Source of the DNA: DATGPD01 sp041398565
GTDB taxonomy: Bacteria; Planctomycetota; UBA1135; UBA2386
DNA: 64,000 bases
NCBI GenBank assembly: GCA_041398565.1
Contig: JAWKUN010000002.1
Span: 124,001 to 188,000 of the forward strand
Direction: 5' to 3'
A program made the position numbers and the translations under genes. Below, in pieces: positions 37,203 through 45,871 of the stretch; within the stretch, counting starts at the first letter, position 1; each line of letters begins with the position of its first letter. The notes beneath the pieces were generated by a model. The model saw only the letters and a list, made by a program, of their open reading frames with translations, was not told the DNA's origin and ran no database searches.

Positions 37203-39170
37203 CTACCGGGTGCGGGCGGAGAGGACGACGCGGTCCTTGGCCCAGTTGCCGGCGCTGTCGCGCGCGAAGATGCAGAAGTAGTAGGTCGTGTTGTGCAGCA
37301 GGCCGGTGCTGGTGGCCTCGAACGGGTAGGCGTCGGGCGCTGGGCCGTCGGCGTAGGTCGGCGACACGCGCGCCGGGTAGAGCTCCTGGTGGGAGGTCCC
37401 GGCCGGGAAGCCGTCGCGGTCGAAGCGGATCGGCTTGGTTCCGTAGAAGAGGTGGTAGGTCACCGGGTTCTGGTCGATCGCCACGTCCCAGCGCACCGTC
37501 AGCGACCCCGGCGCCACCTCCACCTGCTGGATGCCGACGCGCGGCACCGGCGCGCCCGGCGGATTGGTGCTGCCGAACGCGTTGTAGGTGCTCGACCACA
37601 CCGGCGGGTCGACGTCGACCGTGGTGCCGTGCTGGCGGGCGAACTCGTTCACCAGGTCGCCGGCCGCGCTGGTCAGGTAGTGGCGGAAGCCCACCTGCTC
37701 GGCTTCGCGGACGTCGGCGAGCAGCGTGTCGAACCCGTCGTTCGAGCGACCGAGGAGCGTGTCGTGGCTGATGCCCGGGCCCTCGGCGTAGCCGAGCGAC
37801 AGCACCTGGAAGGTGAAGCGCTGCGCTTCGGCCTGCAGGCGCGGCACCAGGTTGTGCTTGTTCTCGGCGAAGGCGTAGGTGTCGAACTCGCGCGACGTCT
37901 CGCGGTCCAGCCGGTAGCTCTCGATCTTCAGGAAGTCGATCAGCGGACCGGTGGTGAAGTGGTACTGCGGGTAGCGCGGGTCGAAGAAGAACAGCCCGCG
38001 GTTCTGCATGATGACCTTGCTCGGCCAGCGCCGCCGGAGTTCGCCGACGAAGTCGGTGACGCCCGGCGCCGTCCACTCGAAGGTGGCGTGGTCGGGATCG
38101 CCGGGCTCGGTGAACGAGTTCGGCGCGCAGGTGTCGATGTTGTCGAGGAACACTCCGTCGCAGGCCAGCGCCGCGCCGTAGTCCCCGCTCAGGGTCTCAC
38201 GGATGCCGGCGAAGCCCTGCTCGGAGCACAGCATCTCGTGCAGCGTGTCGAACCAGATGGGGTCGCCGGCATTCACGTAGCAGGCGCCGGTGACCCCGTT
38301 GCGGTCGGGCAGGCCGTCGCCGATGCCATGCGTCTCGACGCTGTTGTCGTCGAGGTAGAACGAAGCGTAGCCGCCCGACACCGACGGCAGGCCGCGCAGA
38401 TCGATGCCCGCCAGCGACCGGCCCCCGGCGTTGGGTCCGCGCGGGTCCACGCGCGGACCGCTGCCGTCGCCGACGAAGCGCGGGTCGGCGTGCAGCTCGC
38501 CGTCGCTGAGGCCGATGGTGCGCTCGTCTTCGCCGACGTCGACGTAGCCGAGCACGATGCAGTCGTCACGCGGATCGCGCGGGTCGACGCCGTCCTGGAT
38601 GTCGGCGATCAACGCGCGCGTCACCGTCGGTTGGCAGGGGTAGAGGATCACCAGGTCGTGCGTCTCGGCGACGCGCACGGTGGCTTCGTCGAGCGGACCG
38701 AAGTGGATGAGGTGGTGGCGCACGCGCTTGCTGGCCGGCAGCAGGTTGTCGATGCGCTTGACCTTGGCGGTCTGGATGTCGACCAGGCCGCCGGCGCCGG
38801 TCGCGGTGATCTTGATCCAGGTGTCGCCCTCGACCCGGAAGCCGAGGTCGGCCAGAGAGTCCCAGGTGAACACGTGCGGGGTGCCTTCGGGAGAGGTGGC
38901 GAGTCCGGTCAGGGTGGTGCCCTGGGCGGTGGTGGCGGAGTTCCACGCCAGCTGATCGCGAGACACTTCCAGGGTCACGTCCAGCGGCTGCGAGGCCGGG
39001 TCGGCGAGGGTCACCTGCACGGCGACTTCGCCGCTGGCCGACTCCGGGACCGACAAGCGTTGGATCGACGGTCGGCTCGATCCTCTCGAGCAGGCCGCGG
39101 CCAGGAGCCACAGGGTCGCCCACGAGAGGAGCTGCGAGGGTGGATGGACCGCGCCGCGGGTGCCGAGCAT
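37203..39170 (-). CDS. Lipoprotein with GH114-like (TM1410/spherulin-4) TIM barrel and Fn3-like tail
   Basis: 655 residues. A lipoprotein signal (WATLWLLAAAC, Cys near 27) is followed by an Ig-like N-terminal domain (about 35-135). A TIM-barrel domain follows (about 150-510), with DLVILYPC, VLGYVDVGEDE, ACDGVFLDNIDTC and DFLKIESY, which match GH114 endo-alpha-galactosaminidase-like proteins. A fibronectin-type-III-like C-terminus ends with TGLLHNTTYYFCIFARDSAG. It may hydrolyse galactosamine-containing polysaccharide on the cell surface. The family call is by motif memory and activity is unproven. ATG 39170 places the lipobox. Confidence 0.75.
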   Translation of the reverse strand: MLGTRGAVHPPSQLLSWATLWLLAAACSRGSSRPSIQRLSVPESASGEVAVQVTLADPASQPLDVTLEVSRDQLAWNSATTAQGTTLTGLATSPEGTPHVFTWDSLADLGFRVEGDTWIKITATGAGGLVDIQTAKVKRIDNLLPASKRVRHHLIHFGPLDEATVRVAETHDLVILYPCQPTVTRALIADIQDGVDPRDPRDDCIVLGYVDVGEDERTIGLSDGELHADPRFVGDGSGPRVDPRGPNAGGRSLAGIDLRGLPSVSGGYASFYLDDNSVETHGIGDGLPDRNGVTGACYVNAGDPIWFDTLHEMLCSEQGFAGIRETLSGDYGAALACDGVFLDNIDTCAPNSFTEPGDPDHATFEWTAPGVTDFVGELRRRWPSKVIMQNRGLFFFDPRYPQYHFTTGPLIDFLKIESYRLDRETSREFDTYAFAENKHNLVPRLQAEAQRFTFQVLSLGYAEGPGISHDTLLGRSNDGFDTLLADVREAEQVGFRHYLTSAAGDLVNEFARQHGTTVDVDPPVWSSTYNAFGSTNPPGAPVPRVGIQQVEVAPGSLTVRWDVAIDQNPVTYHLFYGTKPIRFDRDGFPAGTSHQELYPARVSPTYADGPAPDAYPFEATSTGLLHNTTYYFCIFARDSAGNWAKDRVVLSARTR

Positions 39171-39336
39171 GCCATGGGAATCGGCCGCCGGAATCGCCCG
39201 ATTGAAGGGCACGCGGTCTGCAGTCGCAGCCAGAGACCGCCGCCGGTGTCCGGTATGGCCGGGGTCGACCGCCGGCCGGCACGCTGCTCCCTCTGCCGTC
39301 CTGGCCCGGATCGCGTGCCGGTGCTACAAGCCGGGC

Positions 39337-41757
39337 GTGCCCCGACGACCGACCCCTGGTTCCGGTGACCTCGCTGCGTCGGTTCGGGCGCGTCTGGCGG
39401 CGGGACGCACGATGGCCGCGCTCAAGGAGGCCAAAGAGCTGGCCAAGCGGCATCCCGGGGACGAGGCGGAAGCTCTCCTGGCCGAGGCCTACGGGGCCCG
39501 CGTCCTCGACCTGGCGCAGCAGGGGCTGCACGGTGAGGCGCAGGCGGTCCTGCGGGTGGCGGCCGAGCGCTTCCCCGACATCGCCGCTACCTGGGAACGG
39601 GCCGCGACCCTGTCGGCTCGCGCCGCGGGCAACCTGGACGACTTGCTGTTGGCCTACCGAAACGCATCGGCCGACGCTCGTGCGGCGGTGGCCGACGAAC
39701 TCGAGCGCGCCTTGCGCGACCTCGGGCCGGTGCGGGACAGCGACGTCCTGGCGCCGGACGACCCCTTGCGCCTCGCCGCCGCCGACCTCCACGCCGGCTT
39801 CGTTGCTGCCGCCGACGGTGGCATGGCGCCGGAGATGCAGGCTCGCTGCGCCGCGAGCGAGGTGCCGGCTCCGTTGGTCGCGTGGCGTCACTTCGTCTTG
39901 GCACTGGACGCCTTCCACCGCCACGCCGACGCCGAGGTCCGGGCCGAGCTCGAGCACATCGGCGACGACAGCGGGGTGGCCGCCGGCAAGCGCCTCCTGC
40001 TCCAGTTGCTGCAAGCGGAGTCGGCGCCCGGCGCGACCCCGGCAACGCGCCGCGTCGTGGTCGGCATCACTGGCGGGGCGTCGGCTGCGTACGCCGGACT
40101 CGCCACCCTGCGCGCCGGTGTCGCTGACTCCGCCGCGCGCCGCGAAGCCGCGCGCGCCGTGCTCACCGAGCTGGCTCAGCGGCAGCCGCGCGCCGCCGCC
40201 CGCTTCGTCTGGTATCTGCGCCAGCACCGAGAGCACGATGCCTTCGTCCAGGAGCTCGACCACGGCCTGGGCGAGGCGTACTTCGGCGCCGATTGGCTGC
40301 GGCAGACGGCCGACCTCGACGCCGAGGACGACCCCGTGCTCGGGCTGACCACGTGGCTCACCTGGCTCATGCCCGAGCCGCGTGGCGATGGCCTGCTCGC
40401 CCTCACCGACCTCGAGCTCGCCGAGATCCTGGGCCATCTGCTGCCCGTGGCGCGCGGGGCCATGGCGCAGGTGGGCGAGCATCTGGACCTCGACGTCGGT
40501 GTCGCGGTGGGCGACCCGCTCGGCCTCGAGCAGCTCCTGGAACCCTGGGCCGGGCGCGAGCAGCCGCCCGAGACCGACTACGCGCTGACCTGCGCCACGG
40601 TCCTCGCCGAGGCCTTGCGGCGGCTGCGCCTGCGCACCGGTTCGGTGCCGCAGCTCGGCGACCATCGCCAGCTCGCCGAATTCGCAGCGCGCCTCGATCC
40701 GTGCGCGCGTCGATTCGACTCGCTGCTCTCGTGCCTGGAGCGCGACCAGCAGGACGAGCAGCGCGCGTTCCTGGGCGCCTGGATCGAGGCCTTGCCCGAC
40801 GACGCCGAGCCCTGGCTGCATCTGGCGGCGATGGAACGCCAGGTGGGACGCGTCGCTGCGGCGGACGCTGCGCTGGTGCAGGCGGCGAGCCGCGCGCCTG
40901 ACGACCCGAGGGTGCGCACCGCGGAGCTCGGCGCCCGCTGGGCGGCGTTGCGCGACCACGCGCGTGCGGGCGACCTGTCGGTGGCGGCGTTGGCCGCGTC
41001 CGAGGCGATGGCGGAACCCTGCGCCCGCGACGCCGTGGCGCAGGCTGCGCTCGCTGCGGCTCGCCATCTGTTGGGCGATATGGAGCTCGACGACGTGTCG
41101 CGCCTGGTCGACGACCCGGTGCGCGTGACCGCCGCCCTCGATGCCGTGCGCTTCGCGCTGCTGTCCGAGAGCGTCGAGGCCGAGGTGCAGGGCCACGCGC
41201 CGCGCGAGCACCTGCGCCGCGCCGCCTTCCTGGCGCGGATGGCCACGTTCGCTCCGGCCGCGCTGCAGCTGGCCCAGGTGAGCGACGTTCGCTTCGGCCG
41301 TTCGGACCTGCCGGCCGACCCGCAGGACCAGCTCGCTCTGTGCACGCTGGGCGCAGCGACGCAGGACTGGGAGCTGGTCGAAGCGGCCAGCGGGATCGGT
41401 CTGGCCGTCGATTCGCCGCTCCTGGCGCGCTTCGTCTACTTCCGCGGCTTGGCGCTGCTGCACCTCGAAGAAGACGAGGACGTCGGGCACGAACTGCTGA
41501 CTCTGGCGCGTCACCTCGCGACGCGCGGCGGCGACGACGATACCTGGCGCGCTGCCGAGGCGTGGCGCCGCCCGCTCGACGACGACTTCGACGAAACCGT
41601 CGCCGCTGCCATCCTGGCCGACGAGCGCGCGCACGAGAAGGGCGTGCGTGCCGTCGTCGCCGACCACACGCGGCCGCTGACGGCGCGCGAGCGCGCGCGA
41701 CAGCGGCGCGAAGCCGAACCGCCGCGCAGCCAGCCGACCGACGGAGGGGAGTCGTGA
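39337..41757 (+). CDS. Large alpha-helical (TPR-like) protein coupled to a J-like gene
   Basis: 806 residues, almost entirely Ala/Leu/Arg/Glu-rich helices with TPR-like periodicity (AEALLAEAYGARVLDLAQQG near 45, WLHLAAMERQVGRVAAADAA near 505). There is no signal peptide or transmembrane helix and a charged Arg-rich C-terminus. I do not recognise a family. Its stop overlaps the GTG of the next gene (GTGA), so the two are translated together. Context with a J-domain-like protein suggests a chaperone-related or scaffolding role in the cytoplasm (inference). The GTG at 39337 is chosen because the upstream frame is Arg/Cys-rich and unlikely. Confidence 0.65.
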   Translation: MPRRPTPGSGDLAASVRARLAAGRTMAALKEAKELAKRHPGDEAEALLAEAYGARVLDLAQQGLHGEAQAVLRVAAERFPDIAATWERAATLSARAAGNLDDLLLAYRNASADARAAVADELERALRDLGPVRDSDVLAPDDPLRLAAADLHAGFVAAADGGMAPEMQARCAASEVPAPLVAWRHFVLALDAFHRHADAEVRAELEHIGDDSGVAAGKRLLLQLLQAESAPGATPATRRVVVGITGGASAAYAGLATLRAGVADSAARREAARAVLTELAQRQPRAAARFVWYLRQHREHDAFVQELDHGLGEAYFGADWLRQTADLDAEDDPVLGLTTWLTWLMPEPRGDGLLALTDLELAEILGHLLPVARGAMAQVGEHLDLDVGVAVGDPLGLEQLLEPWAGREQPPETDYALTCATVLAEALRRLRLRTGSVPQLGDHRQLAEFAARLDPCARRFDSLLSCLERDQQDEQRAFLGAWIEALPDDAEPWLHLAAMERQVGRVAAADAALVQAASRAPDDPRVRTAELGARWAALRDHARAGDLSVAALAASEAMAEPCARDAVAQAALAAARHLLGDMELDDVSRLVDDPVRVTAALDAVRFALLSESVEAEVQGHAPREHLRRAAFLARMATFAPAALQLAQVSDVRFGRSDLPADPQDQLALCTLGAATQDWELVEAASGIGLAVDSPLLARFVYFRGLALLHLEEDEDVGHELLTLARHLATRGGDDDTWRAAEAWRRPLDDDFDETVAAAILADERAHEKGVRAVVADHTRPLTARERARQRREAEPPRSQPTDGGES

Positions 41758-42038
41758 CCGAGGATCCGTGGACGCTGCTCGGGCTCGAGCCGGGGGCGCG
41801 GCCCGAGCAGATCGAGGCTGCCTGCCGCCGGGCACTGGCTGCGGCGTCCGACGCCGCGGCCGTGGCTCGGGTCGAGGCCGCTCGCGCACGGGTGAGCGAT
41901 CCGCGTGCTTGCGCGCGCGAACGGTTGTTCGGACCACCGCCGTTCTCGCACCTCGACGAGATCGCCGAGGCTCTGTGCCGCCTGCCGCGTCGGCCCGTGG
42001 GGGCGGTGTTGTGGCTCGAGGCCCTGCGCGAAGGGTGA
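41754..42038 (+). CDS. Small J-domain-like protein without the HPD motif
   Basis: 94 residues. DPWTLLGLEPGARPEQIEAACRRAL strongly resembles helix I-II of J domains, but the His-Pro-Asp loop that stimulates Hsp70 is absent and the next helix is short. GGAGGGGA lies directly before the GTG start, the best ribosome site in the region, and the start overlaps the upstream stop. It may be a J-like adaptor that binds its partner without activating Hsp70 ATPase. No dnaK is in the window. Confidence 0.65.
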   Translation: MTEDPWTLLGLEPGARPEQIEAACRRALAAASDAAAVARVEAARARVSDPRACARERLFGPPPFSHLDEIAEALCRLPRRPVGAVLWLEALREG

Positions 42039-42098
42039 GCGGCGCCGGCGGCGACGTTCGCCCTTGCTCGCGCCCGCGCCCTGCCCGAAGATTCTCCG

Positions 42099-43298
42099 AT
42101 GCAGCGTGAGATCGTGATCTTGGGCGGTGCGCGCACCGCGATGGCCGAGTACGCCGGCACCCCTGGCTTCGGCAAGTTCAAGGATCTGTCGGCGATCGAG
42201 CTGGGGGCGATCGCGAGCAAGGCCGCGCTCGAGCGGACCGGTGTCGCCGCCGACCGGGTCGATCAGGTGTTCTTCGGCAACGCGCTGCAGACCAGCAACG
42301 ACGCCATCTACGGGGCTCGACACGTCGGGCTGCGCGCCGGCATCCCCATCGAGCGGCCGGCGTTGACGGTGAACCGCCTGTGCGGCAGCGGCATCCAGGC
42401 CGTGGTGTCGGCGTGCCACGCGATTCTGGCCGGCGAGGCGACGATGTGTTTGGCCGGGGGCATGGAGAGCATGAGCCAGGCGCCGCACGTGATCTGGGGC
42501 ATGCGCGCCGGCGTGCGCTTCGGCGCGCCACCGCCCCTGCAGGACCTGCTGTTCGAGGCGCTGAAGGACCCCTTCTGCGGTTTCTTCATGGCGCAGACTG
42601 CCGAGAACATCGCCAAGGACCTCGGCATCTCGCGGCAGGCGCAGGACGAGTACGCGCTGCGCAGCCACCAGCTGGGAGCGGCGGCGGTGAAGGCGGGCAA
42701 GTTCCAGGCCGAGATCGTGCCGGTGACCGTCAAGGCCGGCCGCAAGGAGATCGTCGTCGACAGCGACGACCACATCAAACCCGACACGTCGCTCGAGGCC
42801 CTCGGCAAGCTGTCTGCGGCCTTCGGCAAGGACGGCACGGTGACGGCCGGCAACGCCTCGGGCATCGTCGATGGCGCCGCCGCTCTCACCGTGTGCACCG
42901 CCGAGCGCGCGCGCGAGCTCGGCCTGAAGCCTGCGGTCCGCATCAAGTCGTGGGGCATCACCGGCGTCGAGCCCAAGGTCATGGGCATCGGACCGGTGAC
43001 CGCGATCCGCCAGGCGCTCGAGCGCGCCGACCTCGGGGTCGGTGACATCGACCTGTTCGAGATCAACGAGGCCTTCAGCGCCCAGTACCTCGGCTGCGAG
43101 AAGGAACTCGGCCTCGACCGCGACAAGGTCAACGTCAACGGCGGCGCCATTGCGCTCGGGCATCCGCTCGGTGCCACCGGCGCCCGTCTCCTCCTGACGC
43201 TGATCCGCGAGCTGACCGCCACCGGCAAGCGCTACGGCTGTGCCAGCGCCTGCATCGGCGGCGGTCAGGGCATCGCCATGATCCTGGAGCGCGTCTGA
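42099..43298 (+). CDS. Thiolase (acetyl-CoA C-acyltransferase family)
   Basis: 399 residues, full thiolase length. The nucleophile Cys95 lies in NRLCGSGIQ. Other motifs are GGMESMSQAP, NASGIVDGAAAL, EINEAFSAQ, GHPLGATGAR with the catalytic His, and CIGGGQG with the second Cys. It condenses or cleaves acyl-CoA with acetyl-CoA, and whether it works in synthesis (acetoacetyl-CoA) or degradation cannot be told. The stop overlaps the start of the aconitase-family gene (TGATG), so the two are translationally coupled and probably serve one pathway. Confidence 0.92.
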   Translation: MQREIVILGGARTAMAEYAGTPGFGKFKDLSAIELGAIASKAALERTGVAADRVDQVFFGNALQTSNDAIYGARHVGLRAGIPIERPALTVNRLCGSGIQAVVSACHAILAGEATMCLAGGMESMSQAPHVIWGMRAGVRFGAPPPLQDLLFEALKDPFCGFFMAQTAENIAKDLGISRQAQDEYALRSHQLGAAAVKAGKFQAEIVPVTVKAGRKEIVVDSDDHIKPDTSLEALGKLSAAFGKDGTVTAGNASGIVDGAAALTVCTAERARELGLKPAVRIKSWGITGVEPKVMGIGPVTAIRQALERADLGVGDIDLFEINEAFSAQYLGCEKELGLDRDKVNVNGGAIALGHPLGATGARLLLTLIRELTATGKRYGCASACIGGGQGIAMILERV

Positions 43299-45268
43299 TG
43301 GCAGCGGCGACCGACTCCGTGCGCATCGAGGGCCGCATCCTCTACCTCACCGAGGACCAGGCTCAGCTCGAAGCGCAGCTCTACGGCGGCGAGAACCTCG
43401 CGTTCGATCCGGACCGCAAGTTGATCGACAACATCTCGACCGACGAGCTGACGCCGGGGTGGGTCTGCTACTACTACGACGAGACCCTGGCGCGCTACTG
43501 CCTGGTGGGCCTGCGTGGCGGCAAGGTGAAGAAGGACGCCATCCGCGACGGCGGCTTCGGCGTCGTGGTCAGCGGCTTGTCCAAGGGCTGCGGCAGCAGC
43601 CGTGAGACCGCGCCCTTCTCCGAGCTGAAGGCGGGCGTCCGCCTCGTCATCGCCAAGAACATCGAGAAGATCTACGGCCAGAACTGCCAGAACATCGGTC
43701 TACTGACCTCGACCGACTTCGGCCTCATCCCGCGCATCGCGCGCGGCGAGGCCATCCCGATCGCCGAGTTCACGAAGGGCCTCGATCCCATCTCGGCCGC
43801 CATCGTCGAGCACGGTGGTCTGTTCGCGTACAACAAGGCGCGCCTCGCCGGTCGGATCCATCCGCCGCAGGTGGCGACCGCTGCGCGGCCGATGACGCTG
43901 TGCGAGAAGATCCTCGCCGGCCGCGCCATCGCCGACGCCAAGACCGGGCGGCTCGGCGTGCCCGCGGTGCAGCCCGGCGACGCGCTGTTCGTGCGCACCG
44001 ACGTGCGCTTCTCGCACGAGTATGTGACGCCCATGGCCGAGGCGCTGTTCCGCATGGGGTTGGGCGACGCGGCGCGGATCAACGACCCGCAGAGCGTGTT
44101 CGCGTTCCGCGACCACCTGACGTTCCTCGACCAGATCATGCCCGAGGCGCACGTGAAGATGGGGCTGCGCGAGCAAGCGGCGAGCCTCGCGACCGTGCAG
44201 GAGACGTTCACCAAGCAGCAGGGAGTGCGCCTCTACGGCGAGGTGCACCGGGGCGGCCGGCTGGTGGGCAGCGAGGGGATCTGCCACAACATCGTCATCG
44301 AGGACATCGCTCTGCCGGGCCAGGTCGTGGTCGGCACCGACTCGCACACCTGCATGGCCGGGGTGCTCGGCTGCTTTGCCTTCGGCGTCGGCTCGACCGA
44401 CATGGCCAACGCCTGGTTCACCAAGGACGTGCGTGTGCGCGTGCCGGAGACGGCACGGGTCAACCTGCGCGGCCGGCTGCGCAATGGCGTCACCGCCAAG
44501 GACGTGATGCTGCACCTGTTGAGCCAGCCGTTCTTCAAGACGGGCGCCGGCATCGGCAAGGTGCTGGAGTTCGGCGGCCCCGGCCTGCGCGACCTCGGCC
44601 TCGACGAGCGCGCGACGCTCACCAACATGGCGGTGGAGGCGGGCGGCTTCACCGGCATCGCCGAGGCCGACGACGTCGTCCTCGCCTACTTGACCGAGAT
44701 GCGCGGGGTTCCGCGCTCGCAGCTCGAGGACATGGTGCGGCACGCGGACGCCGACGCCACCTACTGCCACACCTTCGACGTCGATCTGGCGGCGATCGAG
44801 TCGACCGTGGCGACGCCGGGCGACCCGCGCAACGGTGTGCCGCTGCGGGCGCTGCCCAAGGACATCAAGATCGACATCGCCTACGGCGGCTCGTGCACCG
44901 GTGGCAAGAAGGCGGACATGGACATGTACGCCGCGACCGTGCGCGACGCTCTCGACGCAGGGCGTGCGATCGCGCCCGGCGTGCAGTGCTACATCCAGTT
45001 CGGCAGCCAGAGGATCCGCGACTACGCACAGACGATGGGCTACATCGCGCTGTTCGAGAGCGCGGGCATCCACCTGATCGACCCGAGCTGCGGCGCCTGC
45101 ATCAAGGCCGGCCCTGGCGTATCGGATCGGCCCGATCAGGTGACCGTGTCGGCGATCAACCGCAACTTCCCGGGGCGCTCCGGCCCCGGGCAGGTGTATC
45201 TGGCGAGTCCACCGGTGGTGATCGCGTCGGCGTTCCTCGGGCGCATCGGCGGCGTCGAGGAGCTGTAG
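43298..45268 (+). CDS. Single-chain aconitase/isopropylmalate-isomerase family enzyme, swivel domain first
   Basis: 656 residues. Residues 1 to about 180 match the LeuD-type swivel domain (DNISTDELTPGW, SKGCGSSRETAPFSE, KIYGQNCQNIGL). Residues about 195-656 match the LeuC/aconitase catalytic part (TLCEKILAGRAI, VVGTDSHTCMAGVLG, GGSCTGGKKADMDM, PSCGACIKAGPG). Cys533, Cys598 and Cys601 would bind the 4Fe-4S cluster. It is a hydro-lyase/isomerase of a hydroxy-tricarboxylate or isopropylmalate-type substrate; which one is not clear. Domain order differs from AcnA-type aconitase (catalytic part first). It is coupled to the upstream thiolase. Confidence 0.88.
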   Translation: MAAATDSVRIEGRILYLTEDQAQLEAQLYGGENLAFDPDRKLIDNISTDELTPGWVCYYYDETLARYCLVGLRGGKVKKDAIRDGGFGVVVSGLSKGCGSSRETAPFSELKAGVRLVIAKNIEKIYGQNCQNIGLLTSTDFGLIPRIARGEAIPIAEFTKGLDPISAAIVEHGGLFAYNKARLAGRIHPPQVATAARPMTLCEKILAGRAIADAKTGRLGVPAVQPGDALFVRTDVRFSHEYVTPMAEALFRMGLGDAARINDPQSVFAFRDHLTFLDQIMPEAHVKMGLREQAASLATVQETFTKQQGVRLYGEVHRGGRLVGSEGICHNIVIEDIALPGQVVVGTDSHTCMAGVLGCFAFGVGSTDMANAWFTKDVRVRVPETARVNLRGRLRNGVTAKDVMLHLLSQPFFKTGAGIGKVLEFGGPGLRDLGLDERATLTNMAVEAGGFTGIAEADDVVLAYLTEMRGVPRSQLEDMVRHADADATYCHTFDVDLAAIESTVATPGDPRNGVPLRALPKDIKIDIAYGGSCTGGKKADMDMYAATVRDALDAGRAIAPGVQCYIQFGSQRIRDYAQTMGYIALFESAGIHLIDPSCGACIKAGPGVSDRPDQVTVSAINRNFPGRSGPGQVYLASPPVVIASAFLGRIGGVEEL

Positions 45269-45871
45269 CCAGCGTGCCCGCGGGCGCCGGCCAGGCGCCG
45301 TCTTGCCGAGGCTTCGCCACGGGCTACAAGGACGCACCGCTGCCAACCGATCTCGCCGACATGCTCTGAGCCCTCAACTCGCCCCGGAGGATCACGGTCG
45401 TGGTCCTCGCCGCCCTCGCCGGCTACGGCGTCCAGCACTTCGCCGGCGTTTCCAACGCCACCGCCTTCGGCCTTCTGCTGGGGATGCTGGTCGCGCCCTT
45501 CGTGCCCGGACCGGGGGCCTGCGGGCCGCGCGCGTCGCGCACGCCCTGAGCTGCAAGGGCTGCGAATCGTCGCGGCGGGCGCGAATTCGGCGGTGTTGTT
45601 CCGTTGCCACAGAGCTGACCAGGCCACGCCCGAGCAGCCCTGGAAGCTCCAAGCAACAACAGCGCCGGCGGCCCCCTCTGGTCGGCGCTGCGCCGACATC
45701 AACCCTTTGGGTTGCGGCCGCCGGCCGCGCTGAGCGGCCCGGCGAGTCGCCGGAGGAGCCGCCAGCGACGACCGTGGGGAGCAGGGAAGCCGGCACACTC
45801 ACGGCGAGATCGCTCGGCGAGACCGCTCGGCTACACTGCCGCCGCCGGCAGGTCGAGGCCGGCGAAGAGCC
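45269..45871. other. 600-base gap holding at most one tiny ORF
   Basis: Apart from the 49-codon frame at 45400-45549, I see no supported gene, RNA or mobile element here. The next stretch (45550-45871) is GC-rich with short frames only and leads into the LamG/esterase gene. A 31-codon frame at 45276-45369 (ending TDLADML) precedes the small ORF; the two could be remnants of one longer gene. Confidence 0.4.
45400..45549 (+). CDS. Possible small hydrophobic protein
   Basis: A 49-residue frame starts at a GTG with GGAGG nine bases upstream. It encodes one or two hydrophobic stretches (VVLAALAGYGV, then FGLLLGMLVAPFV) and a Pro/Arg-rich tail. It is too short for homology by eye. It could be a real membrane micropeptide or the remnant of a membrane protein. 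Evidence is the ribosome site and hydrophobicity only. Confidence 0.3.
   Translation: MVLAALAGYGVQHFAGVSNATAFGLLLGMLVAPFVPGPGACGPRASRTP

Noticed and set aside
38566..41937. A 1,123-codon minus-strand open frame
   Set aside because: Antisense of the helical-protein gene; His/Arg/Gln-rich with no motif.
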